A DNA stretch of 64,000 nucleotides from Dankookia rubra (GTDB lineage Bacteria; Pseudomonadota; Alphaproteobacteria; Acetobacterales; Acetobacteraceae): positions 1-64,000 of the forward strand of contig NZ_SMSJ01000002.1 of NCBI RefSeq assembly GCF_004355005.1. Reading direction: 5' to 3'. The position numbers and the translations under genes were made by a program. The notes below the pieces were generated by a model that saw nothing but the letters and a program-made list of their open reading frames with translations, did no database searches and was not told the origin of the DNA. This document shows, one piece after another, positions 41,552 to 50,894 of this stretch. Positions within the stretch are counted from its first letter, which is position 1. The number at the start of each line of letters is the position of its first letter.

Positions 41552-42844
41552 TCACCCCACCGCCTGGCGCACCCATTCCGCCCAGGCCAGCGCCGCCCGG
41601 TCCTGGCCGAACCCCGCCACGACCTGCACGCCGAGCGGCAGTCCCCGCGGCCCGGCGCCGACCGGCACCGTCACGCAAGGGACGTGCAGCAGGGTCCAGA
41701 GCGAGTTGAAGGCGGGGTCGCCGGTCCAGCCCAGCCCTTCCGGCGCCTCGCCCGGGGCGCTCGGCGTCAGGATGGCATCGTAGCCGGCCATGGCATCGGC
41801 GAAGGCGGCGCGCGCCGCGGCGAAGGCCGCCTGCCCCGCCGCCAGCGCCGGCCCGCCCTGGGCGCGGCCCCAGTCCATCCGCTCCCGCAGCACCGGGGAG
41901 AGCTGGGCGGCCGAGGTGTTCAGCTCCCAGCCCAGCGCCTCGGCCGATTCGCCGTTCATCACCAGCGCATGCGCCTCGAGCCCGCCGACTACCGCGGGCG
42001 GCAGCACGATCGGCTCGACCGTCGCGCCGGCCCTGGCCGCCGTGGCGGCCACGCGGTCCAGCAGCGCCCGGGTTTCCGGCTTCGCCTCCGCCTCGGTCGG
42101 CCCCCAGCAGAGCGCCAGGCGCGGCGCGCGCGGCGCCCTGGCTTCCGGCGCGCCGTAGTCCCGCCCGGTCAGCCCGGCCATGACGAAGGCGGCGTCGCCC
42201 ACGGTCCGGGTGATGACGCCGATCGTGTCGAGCGATTCGCTCATCACCTTCATCCCCGCCCGGTGCAGCGTGCCGTAGGAGGGCTTGAAGCCGACCGCGC
42301 CGCAATAGGCCGCCGGGCGGATGATGCTGCCGGCAGTCTGGGTGCCGAAGCCGGCATGGAAATACCCCGCCGCCGTCCCGGCCGCCGAGCCGGAGGAACT
42401 GCCGCCCGGGGTATGGCGGGGATCGGCCGGATTGGCGGTCGGGCCCGGGTGGCGGGTGGCGAATTCGGTGGTGACGGTTTTGCCGAGGATCACCGCCCCG
42501 GCCCGCCGCGCCGCCGCCACGCAGGCGGCATCGCCGCGCGGCCGGTGTCCGGCCCAGATCGGCGAGCCGTACTGCGAAGGCTGGTCGGCGGTGTCCAGCA
42601 CGTCCTTTACCCCGAAGGCCAGCCCATGCAACGGCCCCGCCGCCCGGCCCGCCGCGCGCGCGGCGTCCAGCGCCGCCGCCTGGCGCCGGGCGAGCGCCGG
42701 GTCGAGCCAGGCGAAGGCGCGCAGGACGGGTTCGCGGGCGGCGACGCGGTCGAGCAGCGCCTCCGTCAGGTCCATGGCGGTCAAGCTGCCGTCGCGCAGC
42801 CGGCGCGCGGCCGCGGTGGCGGGAAGATCGGCAGGATCGGTCAT
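41552..42844 (-). CDS. Amidase signature family hydrolase
   Basis: A 430-residue enzyme with the Ser-cisSer-Lys triad region: Lys in FGVKDVLDT, the Gly/Ser-rich GGSSSGSA, and the nucleophile segment TQTAGSIIRPA. The length fits the family, which hydrolyses carboxamides or transamidates. I start at the ATG at 42844 (MTDPADLPATA); the open frame upstream has no domain content. It stands alone next to the remnant region. The substrate cannot be predicted. Confidence 0.9.
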   Translation of the reverse strand: MTDPADLPATAAARRLRDGSLTAMDLTEALLDRVAAREPVLRAFAWLDPALARRQAAALDAARAAGRAAGPLHGLAFGVKDVLDTADQPSQYGSPIWAGHRPRGDAACVAAARRAGAVILGKTVTTEFATRHPGPTANPADPRHTPGGSSSGSAAGTAAGYFHAGFGTQTAGSIIRPAAYCGAVGFKPSYGTLHRAGMKVMSESLDTIGVITRTVGDAAFVMAGLTGRDYGAPEARAPRAPRLALCWGPTEAEAKPETRALLDRVAATAARAGATVEPIVLPPAVVGGLEAHALVMNGESAEALGWELNTSAAQLSPVLRERMDWGRAQGGPALAAGQAAFAAARAAFADAMAGYDAILTPSAPGEAPEGLGWTGDPAFNSLWTLLHVPCVTVPVGAGPRGLPLGVQVVAGFGQDRAALAWAEWVRQAVG

Positions 42845-42892
42845 GGCAGTGCCCCGGGCAGAATCCGGCGGCCAGTTGAGCGCGGATGCAGT

Positions 42893-42942
42893 TTTCGGAC
42901 AAATCCCCCGGCCCGGGCGCGGAAACGCGGGTTTCGGACAAA
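42893..42942. repeat. Pair of identical 11-bp repeats between amidase and a small secreted protein
   Basis: TTTCGGACAAA occurs at 42893-42903 and again at 42932-42942, 39 bases apart, with an imperfect GAAAC/GTTTC inverted repeat between them. They lie 50-100 bases upstream of the amidase start in the 293-base gap between divergent genes. They could be operators; the rest of the gap is GC-rich and featureless apart from an AAAGGA site before the 43138 gene. Confidence 0.4.
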
Positions 42943-43137
42943 GCGGCGGGACGCGATGCGGTCGCGGCGGCCCGCGGAGGACGCGGTTCCGGGCAAGGTC
43001 GCCTGCAGGTCGGGCATCGGTCGCCTCCATCCAGCCGGAAGGAACGTAACAAGAACTTCATGGCGTTTCAACCGCATGGCGCCGCGGGCCTGAAAATCGC
43101 CGTTGAGTTTTCGCCGCCCGGGTGAGAAAGGACGGCC

Positions 43138-43377
43138 ATGCGCGCATGCACGATGATCCTGGGGCTCGGCCTGCTGGCCGGCCTGCTCGCCGGCAAGGCC
43201 CTGGCGCAGCCGGCACCGCCGAACACCACCGTGGCGCCGCCGCCGCCCCCGGCCGCGAATGCCCCGCCGCCGCCGGGCCGCGGCTATTGCACCCCGGCCC
43301 TGCCCTGCCGCAGCGTCCTGAACGAGAGCTTCTACTACTCGCCCTCCGGCGACCGGCTGTACCTGACCCGTCGCTAG
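43138..43377 (+). CDS. Small secreted proline-rich protein
   Basis: A 79-residue protein with a signal peptide (MRACTMILGLGLLAGLLAG, cleavage near KALAQ), a Pro/Ala segment (PPPPPAANAPPPP) and a short C-terminal part with two Cys (YCTPALPCRS) that may form a disulfide. AAAGGA precedes the ATG. I recognise no family. It is probably periplasmic. Confidence 0.7.
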   Translation: MRACTMILGLGLLAGLLAGKALAQPAPPNTTVAPPPPPAANAPPPPGRGYCTPALPCRSVLNESFYYSPSGDRLYLTRR

Positions 43378-43431
43378 CCGGAACGCGGCTGGGCGTGCCG
43401 TCGCCGTCCCCCCGGGCCGGGTCAGCCGCGG

Positions 43432-44100
43432 CTAGATCTCCGGCAGCTTCAGCCAGGTCGCCAGCGCGTTCAGCACCAGGTTGACCGCCAGCGCCGAGAG
43501 CAGCAGCCCCATGATCCGCGGCATCAACTGGATCAGGCCGCGGCCCAGCAGCCGCTCCAGCAGGTGCCCACAGAGGAAGATGCCGAGCAGCAGGCCGAGC
43601 ACCACCGCCAGGGCGACGACGGTATAGGCCTGGTCCAGCACCGAGAACCGGTTGTTGTCGATCAGCAGCACCATGGTCAGCATCGCCCCCGGTCCGGCGA
43701 TGATCGGCGTCGCCAGCGGATGGACGGCGATCGCCGCCACCGCCTCCCGCCGCGCTGGCGCCGCGCCGTCCGGCGCTGATGCGCCGGGGGCTTGGCCGGA
43801 CGCCTGGCCGCTGGCCTTGCCCAGCACCATCGACAGCGCGAAGACAAAGAGCACCAGGCCGCCGGCGATCTGGAAGGACAGCAGCGAGATCCCCATCGCA
43901 TGCAGCAGCAGCTTGCCGGCCAGCCCGAAGCCGGCGAGCACGACGAAGGCCATCATGCAGGCGATGGTGGCGGCCCGCCGGCGCTCCGCCGCATCCAGCC
44001 CGGCGGTCGCGGCGATGAAGAGCGGCAGGTGGCTGATCGGGTCGAGCACCGCCCAGAGCGTCACCAGCTGGGTCACGAAGATGGCCTGGTCTTCCAGCAT
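43432..44100 (-). CDS. MarC-family inner-membrane protein
   Basis: A 222-residue protein with about six membrane segments. Family marks are LWAVLDPISHLPLFIAATAG at the start, GLVLFVFALSMVLG in the middle, and AVHPLATPIIAGPGAMLTMVLL. A Gly/Ala/Ser loop follows the third segment. The role of MarC proteins is unknown despite their name. AAGGACC precedes the ATG. It is transcribed away from the 44282 gene. Confidence 0.92.
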   Translation of the reverse strand: MLEDQAIFVTQLVTLWAVLDPISHLPLFIAATAGLDAAERRRAATIACMMAFVVLAGFGLAGKLLLHAMGISLLSFQIAGGLVLFVFALSMVLGKASGQASGQAPGASAPDGAAPARREAVAAIAVHPLATPIIAGPGAMLTMVLLIDNNRFSVLDQAYTVVALAVVLGLLLGIFLCGHLLERLLGRGLIQLMPRIMGLLLSALAVNLVLNALATWLKLPEI

Positions 44101-44281
44101 CGCCTGGTCCTTCGGGGCGGCTCGCCGGGTGGGGATGGCAGCACCGGCGCCCCGAGACTGCCCGACCGTTGCCCCCGCTGCCAGCGGCAACGCCAACGCC
44201 GGCGCCCGCCTGCCCGGCGCCGCCGCAACCGGAGGCGGAACCACCCTTCCCCCGCCTTTCCCGCATCCCCACACTCGAACG

Positions 44282-44791
44282 ATGCCCGGCCCCATCCGCA
44301 TCGCCCGCACCCATGCCGGCGCCCTCACCTACGCCGTCCCGCTGCCCCCCGAGCGACTGCCGGCGGTCGCGCCCGCCGACCTTCTCGCCGCCTGGTCGCT
44401 GGCCCGCCGCGCCGCGGCGCTCGAGCTCTGGGGCCCGCCCCGGCTGCTGCGCTTCGACCGGCCGGATGGCGAGGCGACCGAGATCGCCATCGCCGATGCC
44501 GATGCCGGCTGCTGGGCGGAGGCGATCGACGAGGGCTACGGCCTGCAGACCCTGCCGGGCCTGGCGCTCTGCCTGCGGCTGCTGGCGCTGGTCGAGATCC
44601 TGGCGCGGGTCCCCGCCCTGGCGCCGCTCTTCGACGTGACGCCGGACGGGATCGAGCTGCACCCGGCGCTGCTCGACGCGGCGGCGACCCTGCCGCTCGA
44701 TGCCGGCGCGAGGTTCGACGAGACGGCGATAAGGCGTCTATTGTCGCGCCGACTCCCGCCAGGCGCCGCCGACCGTCGCCGCATCGCATGA
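44282..44791 (+). CDS. Hypothetical protein
   Basis: A 169-residue protein rich in Ala, Leu and Arg without a signal or membrane segment. The start MPGPIRIARTHAGALTYAV is followed by a mainly helical body (LCLRLLALVEILARVPALAPLF). I recognise no family. It lies 10 bases before the lipoprotein gene at 44802 and is probably co-transcribed. The ribosome site is weak. Confidence 0.6.
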   Translation: MPGPIRIARTHAGALTYAVPLPPERLPAVAPADLLAAWSLARRAAALELWGPPRLLRFDRPDGEATEIAIADADAGCWAEAIDEGYGLQTLPGLALCLRLLALVEILARVPALAPLFDVTPDGIELHPALLDAAATLPLDAGARFDETAIRRLLSRRLPPGAADRRRIA

Positions 44792-44801
44792 GAAGAACTC
44801 C

Positions 44802-45287
44802 ATGACCCGCCCGCTGCCCCGCCTGCCCCGCCCCGCCGGCCGCGCCGACGGCCGCCTCGCGCACGGGGGCCTGCCGGGCCTGCTGGCCGCCGGCCTGACC
44901 ATGACCCTGGTCCTGGCCGGCTGCGCCGGCGGCGGGCGCGACCCGGCGATCTCCCCGATCAGCCTCGCCCCGCCGGGGGCCGCCGGCGGCGCGCCGGCCG
45001 CGATCCCGACGACGCCGGGCCAGGTCTATGCCGCCCCGGCGCCGGGCCAGGCGATGCGCGACCAGGCCGCCGTCGCCTCAGCCTGCCGGCGCGACGCCGA
45101 CCGCATCATCGTCACCCGCGACCGCGGCCAGCTGATGCGGGAGGACGAACGCGACAGCCGCGTCGGCTCGCAGGCCAGCATCTATTCGCAGCGGGCGGAG
45201 ACCGACCGGCTGGGCCGGCTCTTCGAGCGCGACCGGCTGGCCGACCAATGCGTGCAGGAGAATACCCGGGCCGCGCCGCAGCGCTGA
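44802..45287 (+). CDS. Putative lipoprotein
   Basis: A 161-residue protein with a long, Arg-containing n-region and a lipobox-like LVLAGC at about residues 36-41. After a Pro/Gly/Ala linker, the C-terminal 80 residues are charged (ACRRDADRIIVTRDRGQLMRED, ERDRLADQC) and likely helical. A later Met (residue 34) would leave too short a signal. GAGAAG precedes the ATG. Unknown function, probably envelope. Confidence 0.65.
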   Translation: MTRPLPRLPRPAGRADGRLAHGGLPGLLAAGLTMTLVLAGCAGGGRDPAISPISLAPPGAAGGAPAAIPTTPGQVYAAPAPGQAMRDQAAVASACRRDADRIIVTRDRGQLMREDERDSRVGSQASIYSQRAETDRLGRLFERDRLADQCVQENTRAAPQR

Positions 45288-45323
45288 GCATGCCCCGCCA
45301 CCGGTCCGGCCTGGGGTGAGCGC

Positions 45324-46580
45324 ATGGCCAATCTCGGGGCGCTCGGCCGGGCGCTGTCCCACCGCGACGCCCGGCTGTTCTTCGCGGCGTCGCTGACCTC
45401 CTGGACCGGGCTCTGGGTCCACCGCATCGCCATCTCCTGGCTGGCCTGGCAGATGACCGGCAGCGCCTTCTGGGTCGGCATGGTCGCCTTCTGCGACCTG
45501 GCGCCGGCGGTGGTGTTCAGCCCGATCGCCGGCGCGGTGGCCGACCGCATGGACCGGGTGCGGCTGACCATGCTGGCGCAGTCGGCGATCGCCCTGCAGG
45601 CCGCCATGGTCGCCGGGCTGATCTTCAGTGGGGAACTTACCATCGGCCTGCTGCTGGTGCTGGAGGTCTTCAGCGGCATCGCCGCCAGCTTCTCCCAGCC
45701 GGCGCGGCAGAGCCTGATGCCGAGCCTGGTGCCGCGCGCCGACCTGCCGGCCGCGGTCGCCTGCAATTCGCTCTGCTTCAACGTGGCCCGCTTCATCGGC
45801 CCGGCCATCGCCGGGCCGCTGATCGCGGTCGGCGGCGTGGTGCCGGCGGTGCTGCTGAACTGCACCGCCTACCTGATCGCCACGCTGACCATGCCGCTGC
45901 TGCGGGTCGATCCCGCCCAGCGCCGCGGCCATGCGCCGGAAGCCAGCGTCTGGGCCGAGGCGATCGCCGGCTTCCGCTACGCCGGCGGGCATCCGGGGAT
46001 CGGCCCGCTGCTCGGCTTCGCCGCCGTCGCCTCGATCCTGATGCGCGGGGTGCAGGAGATCCTGCCGCCCTTTGTCGAGCGGATCTTCCTGCGCGGGCCG
46101 GATGGCTTGGCGATGCTGACCGCCTGCATCGGCATCGGCGCGCTGTTCTCCGGCCTTTGGGTGGCCAATCGCGGCCGGGTGGAGGGCACCACGGCGCTGG
46201 CGGTCGGCGCGGTCGGGGTGCAGGCGCTGGCGACCATCGGCTTCGTCGCCACCGGCGTCTTCCCCTTCGCCTTGTTCTGCGCCGCCATCATGGGCGCGGC
46301 CGGGTCGGTGCACGGGATCTCGACGCAGACCCTGGTGCAGAACGCCGCCGATCCGGCGATGCGCGGCCGGGTGCTCAGCCTTTGGGGGATGATCACCCGG
46401 GCCTGCCCGGCGCTCGGCGCGCTGGTGCTGGGCGGGCTCGGGGAGGTGCTGGGGCTGCGGCTGCCGACCTTCCTGGCCATGCTGCTGGCACTTGGCGTCC
46501 TGGCCTGGGGCCTGCGCCGGCTGCCGTCCATGGCACGGGTGCTGGAGGACCGCCGGGAGGCGCCCGTCACGGCGCGCTAA
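45324..46580 (+). CDS. MFS transporter, EntS-like
   Basis: A 418-residue membrane protein with about 11-12 helices, of the MFS_3 type (enterobactin exporter-like): WTGLWVHRIAISWLAWQMTGSAF, GAVADRMDRVRL as the loop 2-3 signature, and SQPARQSLMPSLVPRADL. Such proteins export small molecules. The substrate is unknown. GGGGTGA precedes the ATG, 36 bases after the lipoprotein gene. Confidence 0.88.
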   Translation: MANLGALGRALSHRDARLFFAASLTSWTGLWVHRIAISWLAWQMTGSAFWVGMVAFCDLAPAVVFSPIAGAVADRMDRVRLTMLAQSAIALQAAMVAGLIFSGELTIGLLLVLEVFSGIAASFSQPARQSLMPSLVPRADLPAAVACNSLCFNVARFIGPAIAGPLIAVGGVVPAVLLNCTAYLIATLTMPLLRVDPAQRRGHAPEASVWAEAIAGFRYAGGHPGIGPLLGFAAVASILMRGVQEILPPFVERIFLRGPDGLAMLTACIGIGALFSGLWVANRGRVEGTTALAVGAVGVQALATIGFVATGVFPFALFCAAIMGAAGSVHGISTQTLVQNAADPAMRGRVLSLWGMITRACPALGALVLGGLGEVLGLRLPTFLAMLLALGVLAWGLRRLPSMARVLEDRREAPVTAR

Positions 46581-46661
46581 CAAGGTTCCGCCGCTTGTGA
46601 CCAGGCCGCGGCGTGCAGTGGACCCCGATGCGGCGATACCCCTGTCGCCCAGGGGGACCAC

Positions 46662-47696
46662 ATGCACGACACCGCCCATGAGCACGCCCGACTGTTCTTC
46701 GACTGCTACTGGCAGCCGGATTTCACCACGGTGGCGGAGCTCGGCAGCTACGACGTCAATGGCCGGCTGCGCGACCATGCCCCGCCCGGGGTGCGCTACA
46801 TCGGCATGGACATGGAACCGGGCCCCGGCGTCGACCTGGTGGTGGCGCCAGGCCAGCCCCTACCGCTGGCCGACGCCAGCATCGACGTCGCCGTCACCTC
46901 CTCCTGCTTCGAGCACGACATCGCGTTCTGGGACAGCTTCCTGGAGCTGGTCCGTATCCTCCGCCCCGGCGGGCTGCTGTACCTGAATGCGCCGAGCAAT
47001 TACGCGGTGCACCGATACCCCCTGGATTGCTGGCGCTTCTACCCGGATGCCGGGCTCGCGCTCTGCCAATGGGCGGCGCGGCAGGGCGTGGCGGTGGACC
47101 TGGCCGAGAGCTTCATCGGCCAGCAGGGCGGGGAAGGCTGGTGCGACTTCGTCGCCGTCTTCCGCAAGGCCGGACCCGGGACGCTGCGCCGCCGCGGCCG
47201 CATCGCCGGGCAGGCGCCGGCGGCGAATATCCTCGATGGCGGCGCCGGCGGCGCGCCGGTGCGGGAAGCCGAGCGCGGCCAGACCGACGAGATGCTGGCG
47301 ATCGCCGGCCTGCGCGCCAGCCTTGCCGAGCGCGACGCCGCGCTGGCCGTGCGCCAGGCGGACCACGACGCCCAGGCGGCGACGCTGGCCGCGCGCGACG
47401 CGGAGCTGACGCGGCAGGCGGCCAGCCTGGCCGCGCTGCAGGCGGAGGCGGCGGAGCGGGCGGCGGCGCAGGAGGCGCTGGCGGCGCGCTGTGCCGCCCA
47501 GGCGCGGGCGCTTGCCGATTGCGAGGCCAGCCTGGCCGAAGCCGGGGCCTCCGCCACCGCCCTCGCCGCCCGGCTGGCGGAGGCGGAAGCGGCGCTGGCG
47601 ACCGCCGAGTCGCATCTCCGGCGGGTGCTGGGCAGCCGCTCCTGGCAGCTGACCGCCCCGCTGCGGGCCGTGCTGCAGCGCGTCCACCGCGGCTGA
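46662..47696 (+). CDS. SAM-dependent methyltransferase with C-terminal coiled coil
   Basis: A 344-residue protein. Residues 1-170 form a class I methyltransferase: the first strand ends VAELGSYDVNG, the acidic residue is in YIGMDMEPG, and LRPGGLLYLNAPS follows. Residues 200-320 are an Ala-rich helix with heptad character (AERDAALAVRQADHDAQAAT and similar), predicted to form a coiled coil. The end LGSRSWQLTAPLRAVL is a motif I recall from polysaccharide-assembly proteins. It probably methylates a glycan or a partner in cell-surface synthesis. Confidence 0.82.
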   Translation: MHDTAHEHARLFFDCYWQPDFTTVAELGSYDVNGRLRDHAPPGVRYIGMDMEPGPGVDLVVAPGQPLPLADASIDVAVTSSCFEHDIAFWDSFLELVRILRPGGLLYLNAPSNYAVHRYPLDCWRFYPDAGLALCQWAARQGVAVDLAESFIGQQGGEGWCDFVAVFRKAGPGTLRRRGRIAGQAPAANILDGGAGGAPVREAERGQTDEMLAIAGLRASLAERDAALAVRQADHDAQAATLAARDAELTRQAASLAALQAEAAERAAAQEALAARCAAQARALADCEASLAEAGASATALAARLAEAEAALATAESHLRRVLGSRSWQLTAPLRAVLQRVHRG

Positions 47697-47783
47697 CCAG
47701 CCCGGCGCAACCGGGAGCACATCACCGAGGCGTGACGGCGCCGCGAGCAATCCGTTCTCGCACCGGCGCGAAAGGGCGACCTA

Positions 47784-47812
47784 TGGTCGTTGCACGCTTT
47801 TATTCATTATAC
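47784..47812 (+). promoter_or_regulatory. Candidate promoter of the sulfatase gene
   Basis: A TTATAC box at 47807-47812 lies 17 bases after a weak TGGTCG box, inside the only AT-rich patch (about 47789-47825) of the 257-base gap before the sulfatase gene. The match to a housekeeping promoter is partial. Confidence 0.3.
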
Positions 47813-47953
47813 GTTCCTGTTTTCCAACGGATGGCTCCGGGCGGGCGGTGTCCAAGGAACCGCATTCAAGCCAGCGGCTGCCGGCAGCCGGCGGGGCAGG
47901 CGAGCGGATCCTCCGGGCCAGCAGGGCCCGGAGCCTGGGGGAGCAAGAATTGC

Positions 47954-49789
47954 ATGGAACGTCGTGATTTCCTGCGCTCGGCCGGCCTCGCCGCCACCAG
48001 CGCCCTGGCCGGCGCCGCCGAGGCCAGGCAGCCCGAACCCGGGCCACAGCCCAATATCCTTTTTATCCTGGTCGACGAGCTGCGCTTCCCCTCGGTCTTC
48101 CCGACGGGCATTCATGACGTCGACGGCTTCCTCGCGCGCTTCATGCCGAACCTGCATGGGCTCTGGCAGAGGGGGGTGAAGTTCGGCAGCCACTATACCG
48201 CCGCCTCGGCCTGCACGCCTTCGCGCGGGGTACTGGTGACCGGGCTCTACAGCCAGCAGAGCTGGGTCTGCGTGACGCTGACCAATACGCCGGGCTCAGT
48301 CAGCCCGACGCCGGTCCTGAACCCGGCCTTCCCGACCTATGGCCGGTTGCTGCGCGAGGCGGGCTACCAAACCCCCTATATCGGCAAGTGGCACCTGTCC
48401 TTCGACATGCGCCAGCTCGAGATCTACGGCTTCGACGGGCTGCTCGCGCCCGACCCGACCGGCTTCAACCTGCAGGGCACCGTCGGCGACGAGAAGAACG
48501 GCTACAGGAACGACCAGGACATTGCCGACAAGGCGGTCGAATGGCTCGGCGCCCGCACGCCGGACGAACAGCCCTGGTGCTGCACGGTCAGCTTCGTCAA
48601 TCCGCACGACCAGCAGTTCTTCTGGGCCGGGACGGAGTTCCAGACCTACAACGCGCTTTTCACCGACCCGGCGCTGCAGCCGGTCATCGAGTACTCGACG
48701 CCGGACAACCCGCCGCTGGTGTCCTGGGACGACGACCCGCTGAAGACCGTGCCCGACCTCGGCTTCCCTGCCTTGCCGCCGAACTGGGAGAGCGCGGCGA
48801 CGCTGCAGGCCAACAAGCCCTCCACCCAGCTCTTCGGCCGCACCGCCCAAGCGGCGGTCTGGGGCGATATCGCGCAGGACCCTGCCCAGGCCGGCTTCAC
48901 CGCGCAGCCCTATCCCGGGGTCGATGGCGTCGGCCTCGGCGTCGCGCCCTATGCCTATTGGCAGCGCGCGCTCAACAGCTACGCCAACATCATGGGCATC
49001 GTCGACCAGCGGATCGGCGAGGTGCTGGGCGCGCTGCCGAAGGCGGTGGCGGAGAACACCGTCATCGTCTTCGCCTCCGACCACGGCGAATATGCCGGGG
49101 CGCACGGCTATGTCGCGGGCAAGCTGCTGAGCTGCTACGAGGAAGCCTACCACGTGCCGCTGATCGTGGTGGACCCGACGCAGCGCTTCACCGGCGACAT
49201 CCACGCCATCCGCACCGGGCTTACCTCCTCGGTCGATTTCACGCCGATGCTGGTCAGCCTCGGCCACAACGGCAGCACCGACTGGCAGCGCGGGCGGCTC
49301 GGGCGGATCTACGCCAAGCGGCACGACATGCTGCCGATGCTGAAATCCGCCCAGGCGCCGGGACGGCCCTATGTCCTCCTGGCGACCGACGAGCTGCTGC
49401 CGGCGCGGCTGAACTTCAACGATGCGCCGACCCACATCGTCGGCATCAGGACCGATAAGGCCAAGCTCGGCACCTACGCCAAATGGGCCGAGCTCTCGAC
49501 CCGGATCATCGCGGACAGCGTGGAGCTGGAATTCTACGATTATGCGACGGCAGAGGGCCTGGCCGAGCTGGCCAGCACGCCGGACGACCCGCGCGCCCGG
49601 GCGCTGCTGCGGCTGCTGGAGCGGCTGATTCCGCAGGAGCTGCAGGAACGCCTGCCCGGCGGGCTCGGCCTGGTGCAGGACCTGCAGCGGGAGCTCTATC
49701 TGCTGCTGGCGCAGAAGGTGCTGGCGCCGGACGGCACGAGCCCGGTGCGGGACGCGCTGCGCGGCCTCGGCTACGGCCGCGAATTCTAG
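47954..49789 (+). CDS. Tat-exported type I sulfatase
   Basis: A 611-residue enzyme. The N-terminus MERRDFLRSAGLAATSALAG has the twin-Arg RRDFL pattern. The metal Asp begins the fold (ILFILVDELRFP), and the active-site motif CTPSR at about residue 88-92 carries the Cys that is converted to formylglycine; GKWH follows and DHGEYAGAHGY is the later metal motif. It should hydrolyse a sulfate or phosphonate ester in the periplasm. No formylglycine-generating enzyme is encoded in the window. GGGGGAG precedes the ATG. Confidence 0.9.
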   Translation: MERRDFLRSAGLAATSALAGAAEARQPEPGPQPNILFILVDELRFPSVFPTGIHDVDGFLARFMPNLHGLWQRGVKFGSHYTAASACTPSRGVLVTGLYSQQSWVCVTLTNTPGSVSPTPVLNPAFPTYGRLLREAGYQTPYIGKWHLSFDMRQLEIYGFDGLLAPDPTGFNLQGTVGDEKNGYRNDQDIADKAVEWLGARTPDEQPWCCTVSFVNPHDQQFFWAGTEFQTYNALFTDPALQPVIEYSTPDNPPLVSWDDDPLKTVPDLGFPALPPNWESAATLQANKPSTQLFGRTAQAAVWGDIAQDPAQAGFTAQPYPGVDGVGLGVAPYAYWQRALNSYANIMGIVDQRIGEVLGALPKAVAENTVIVFASDHGEYAGAHGYVAGKLLSCYEEAYHVPLIVVDPTQRFTGDIHAIRTGLTSSVDFTPMLVSLGHNGSTDWQRGRLGRIYAKRHDMLPMLKSAQAPGRPYVLLATDELLPARLNFNDAPTHIVGIRTDKAKLGTYAKWAELSTRIIADSVELEFYDYATAEGLAELASTPDDPRARALLRLLERLIPQELQERLPGGLGLVQDLQRELYLLLAQKVLAPDGTSPVRDALRGLGYGREF

Positions 49790-49862
49790 CGCGGCGGCAG
49801 GGCTGCCCAGCCGGCCCAGCGGCAGCTACCCTCGGCGCGACGAGTCGAGGGACATCACCAGG

Positions 49863-50843
49863 ATGCTGAAGGCCGGGATCGTGGGCATGGGCCGCTGGGG
49901 CCGCGTGCTGGTCGAGAGCGTGCAGCGGAAGAACGATGCGGGCATCCGCTTCGTCGCCGGTTGCACCGGCACGCCGGCCAAGGCGCGCGACTGGGCGGCC
50001 GAGCAGGGCATCCGCCTGCATGACGGCTACGAGGCGGTCCTCGCCGACCCGGAGGTCGAGGCGATCGTCCTCGCCACCCCGCACAAGCAGCACGCCGAGC
50101 AGGTCATCGCCGCGGCGAAACGCGGGAAGCATGTCTTTGTCGAGAAGCCCTTCGCCCTGTCGAAGGCTAGCGCCGAGTCCGCGGTCACCGCCTGCCGGGC
50201 GGCCGGCGTCGTCCTGGCGCTCGGCCACAACCGCCGCTTCCTGCCAGCGACCGCCGAGATGCGACGGCTCCTGGCCGCGGGCGCGCTCGGCACGGTGCTG
50301 CATGCCGAGGGCCATATCAGCGGCCCCGCCGCCGCAGCCTGGACCGAGGGCATGTGGCGCGCCGACCGCGCTGAGAGCCCGCTCGGCGGCATGGGCGCCA
50401 TGGGCATCCACATGGTGGACATGCTGATCTGCCTGATGGGCCGCTTCGCCGAGGTCACCGTGCAGTCGCTGCGCCGCGTCTCGCCGCATGTGGACGATAC
50501 CACGGCGATGCTGGCGCGTTTCGCGAGCGGCGCCACCTGCACCTTCGCCACCCTGTCGCTGGCGCCGCAGACCTGGCGCGTCGCGCTCTACGGCACCAAG
50601 GGCTCGCTCGAGATGCGGGGGCAGCAGCAGTTGGTCTTCGTCCCCGTCCCCGGCGCGGGAGAGGCCTGGACCCGCGACTACCCCAAGGTGGACATCGAGG
50701 CGGCGGAGCTCGCCGCCTTCGCCGCGGCGGCGGCCGGCGGCCCGGCCTATCCGCTGCCGCTGGCGGATGCCATCCACGGCGTCTCGGTCTTCGAGACGAT
50801 GATCGGCGCCGCGGCCTCGGGCAGCAGCTACGCCGTCGCCTAG
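49863..50843 (+). CDS. Gfo/Idh/MocA-family oxidoreductase
   Basis: A 326-residue NAD(P)-linked dehydrogenase with the Rossmann start LKAGIVGMGRWGRVL and the family motif VEKPFALSK, followed by HNRRFLPA and GGMGAMGIHMVD. It is shorter and closer to the family norm than the 17627 protein. It lies 73 bases after the sulfatase gene on the same strand. The substrate, a sugar or polyol, is unknown. The ribosome site is weak. Confidence 0.9.
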   Translation: MLKAGIVGMGRWGRVLVESVQRKNDAGIRFVAGCTGTPAKARDWAAEQGIRLHDGYEAVLADPEVEAIVLATPHKQHAEQVIAAAKRGKHVFVEKPFALSKASAESAVTACRAAGVVLALGHNRRFLPATAEMRRLLAAGALGTVLHAEGHISGPAAAAWTEGMWRADRAESPLGGMGAMGIHMVDMLICLMGRFAEVTVQSLRRVSPHVDDTTAMLARFASGATCTFATLSLAPQTWRVALYGTKGSLEMRGQQQLVFVPVPGAGEAWTRDYPKVDIEAAELAAFAAAAAGGPAYPLPLADAIHGVSVFETMIGAAASGSSYAVA

Positions 50844-50894
50844 GGCGGGTGGCGGGAAGGCATGAACGCCCGGTTCCGCCCTGCAAGCAACAAG

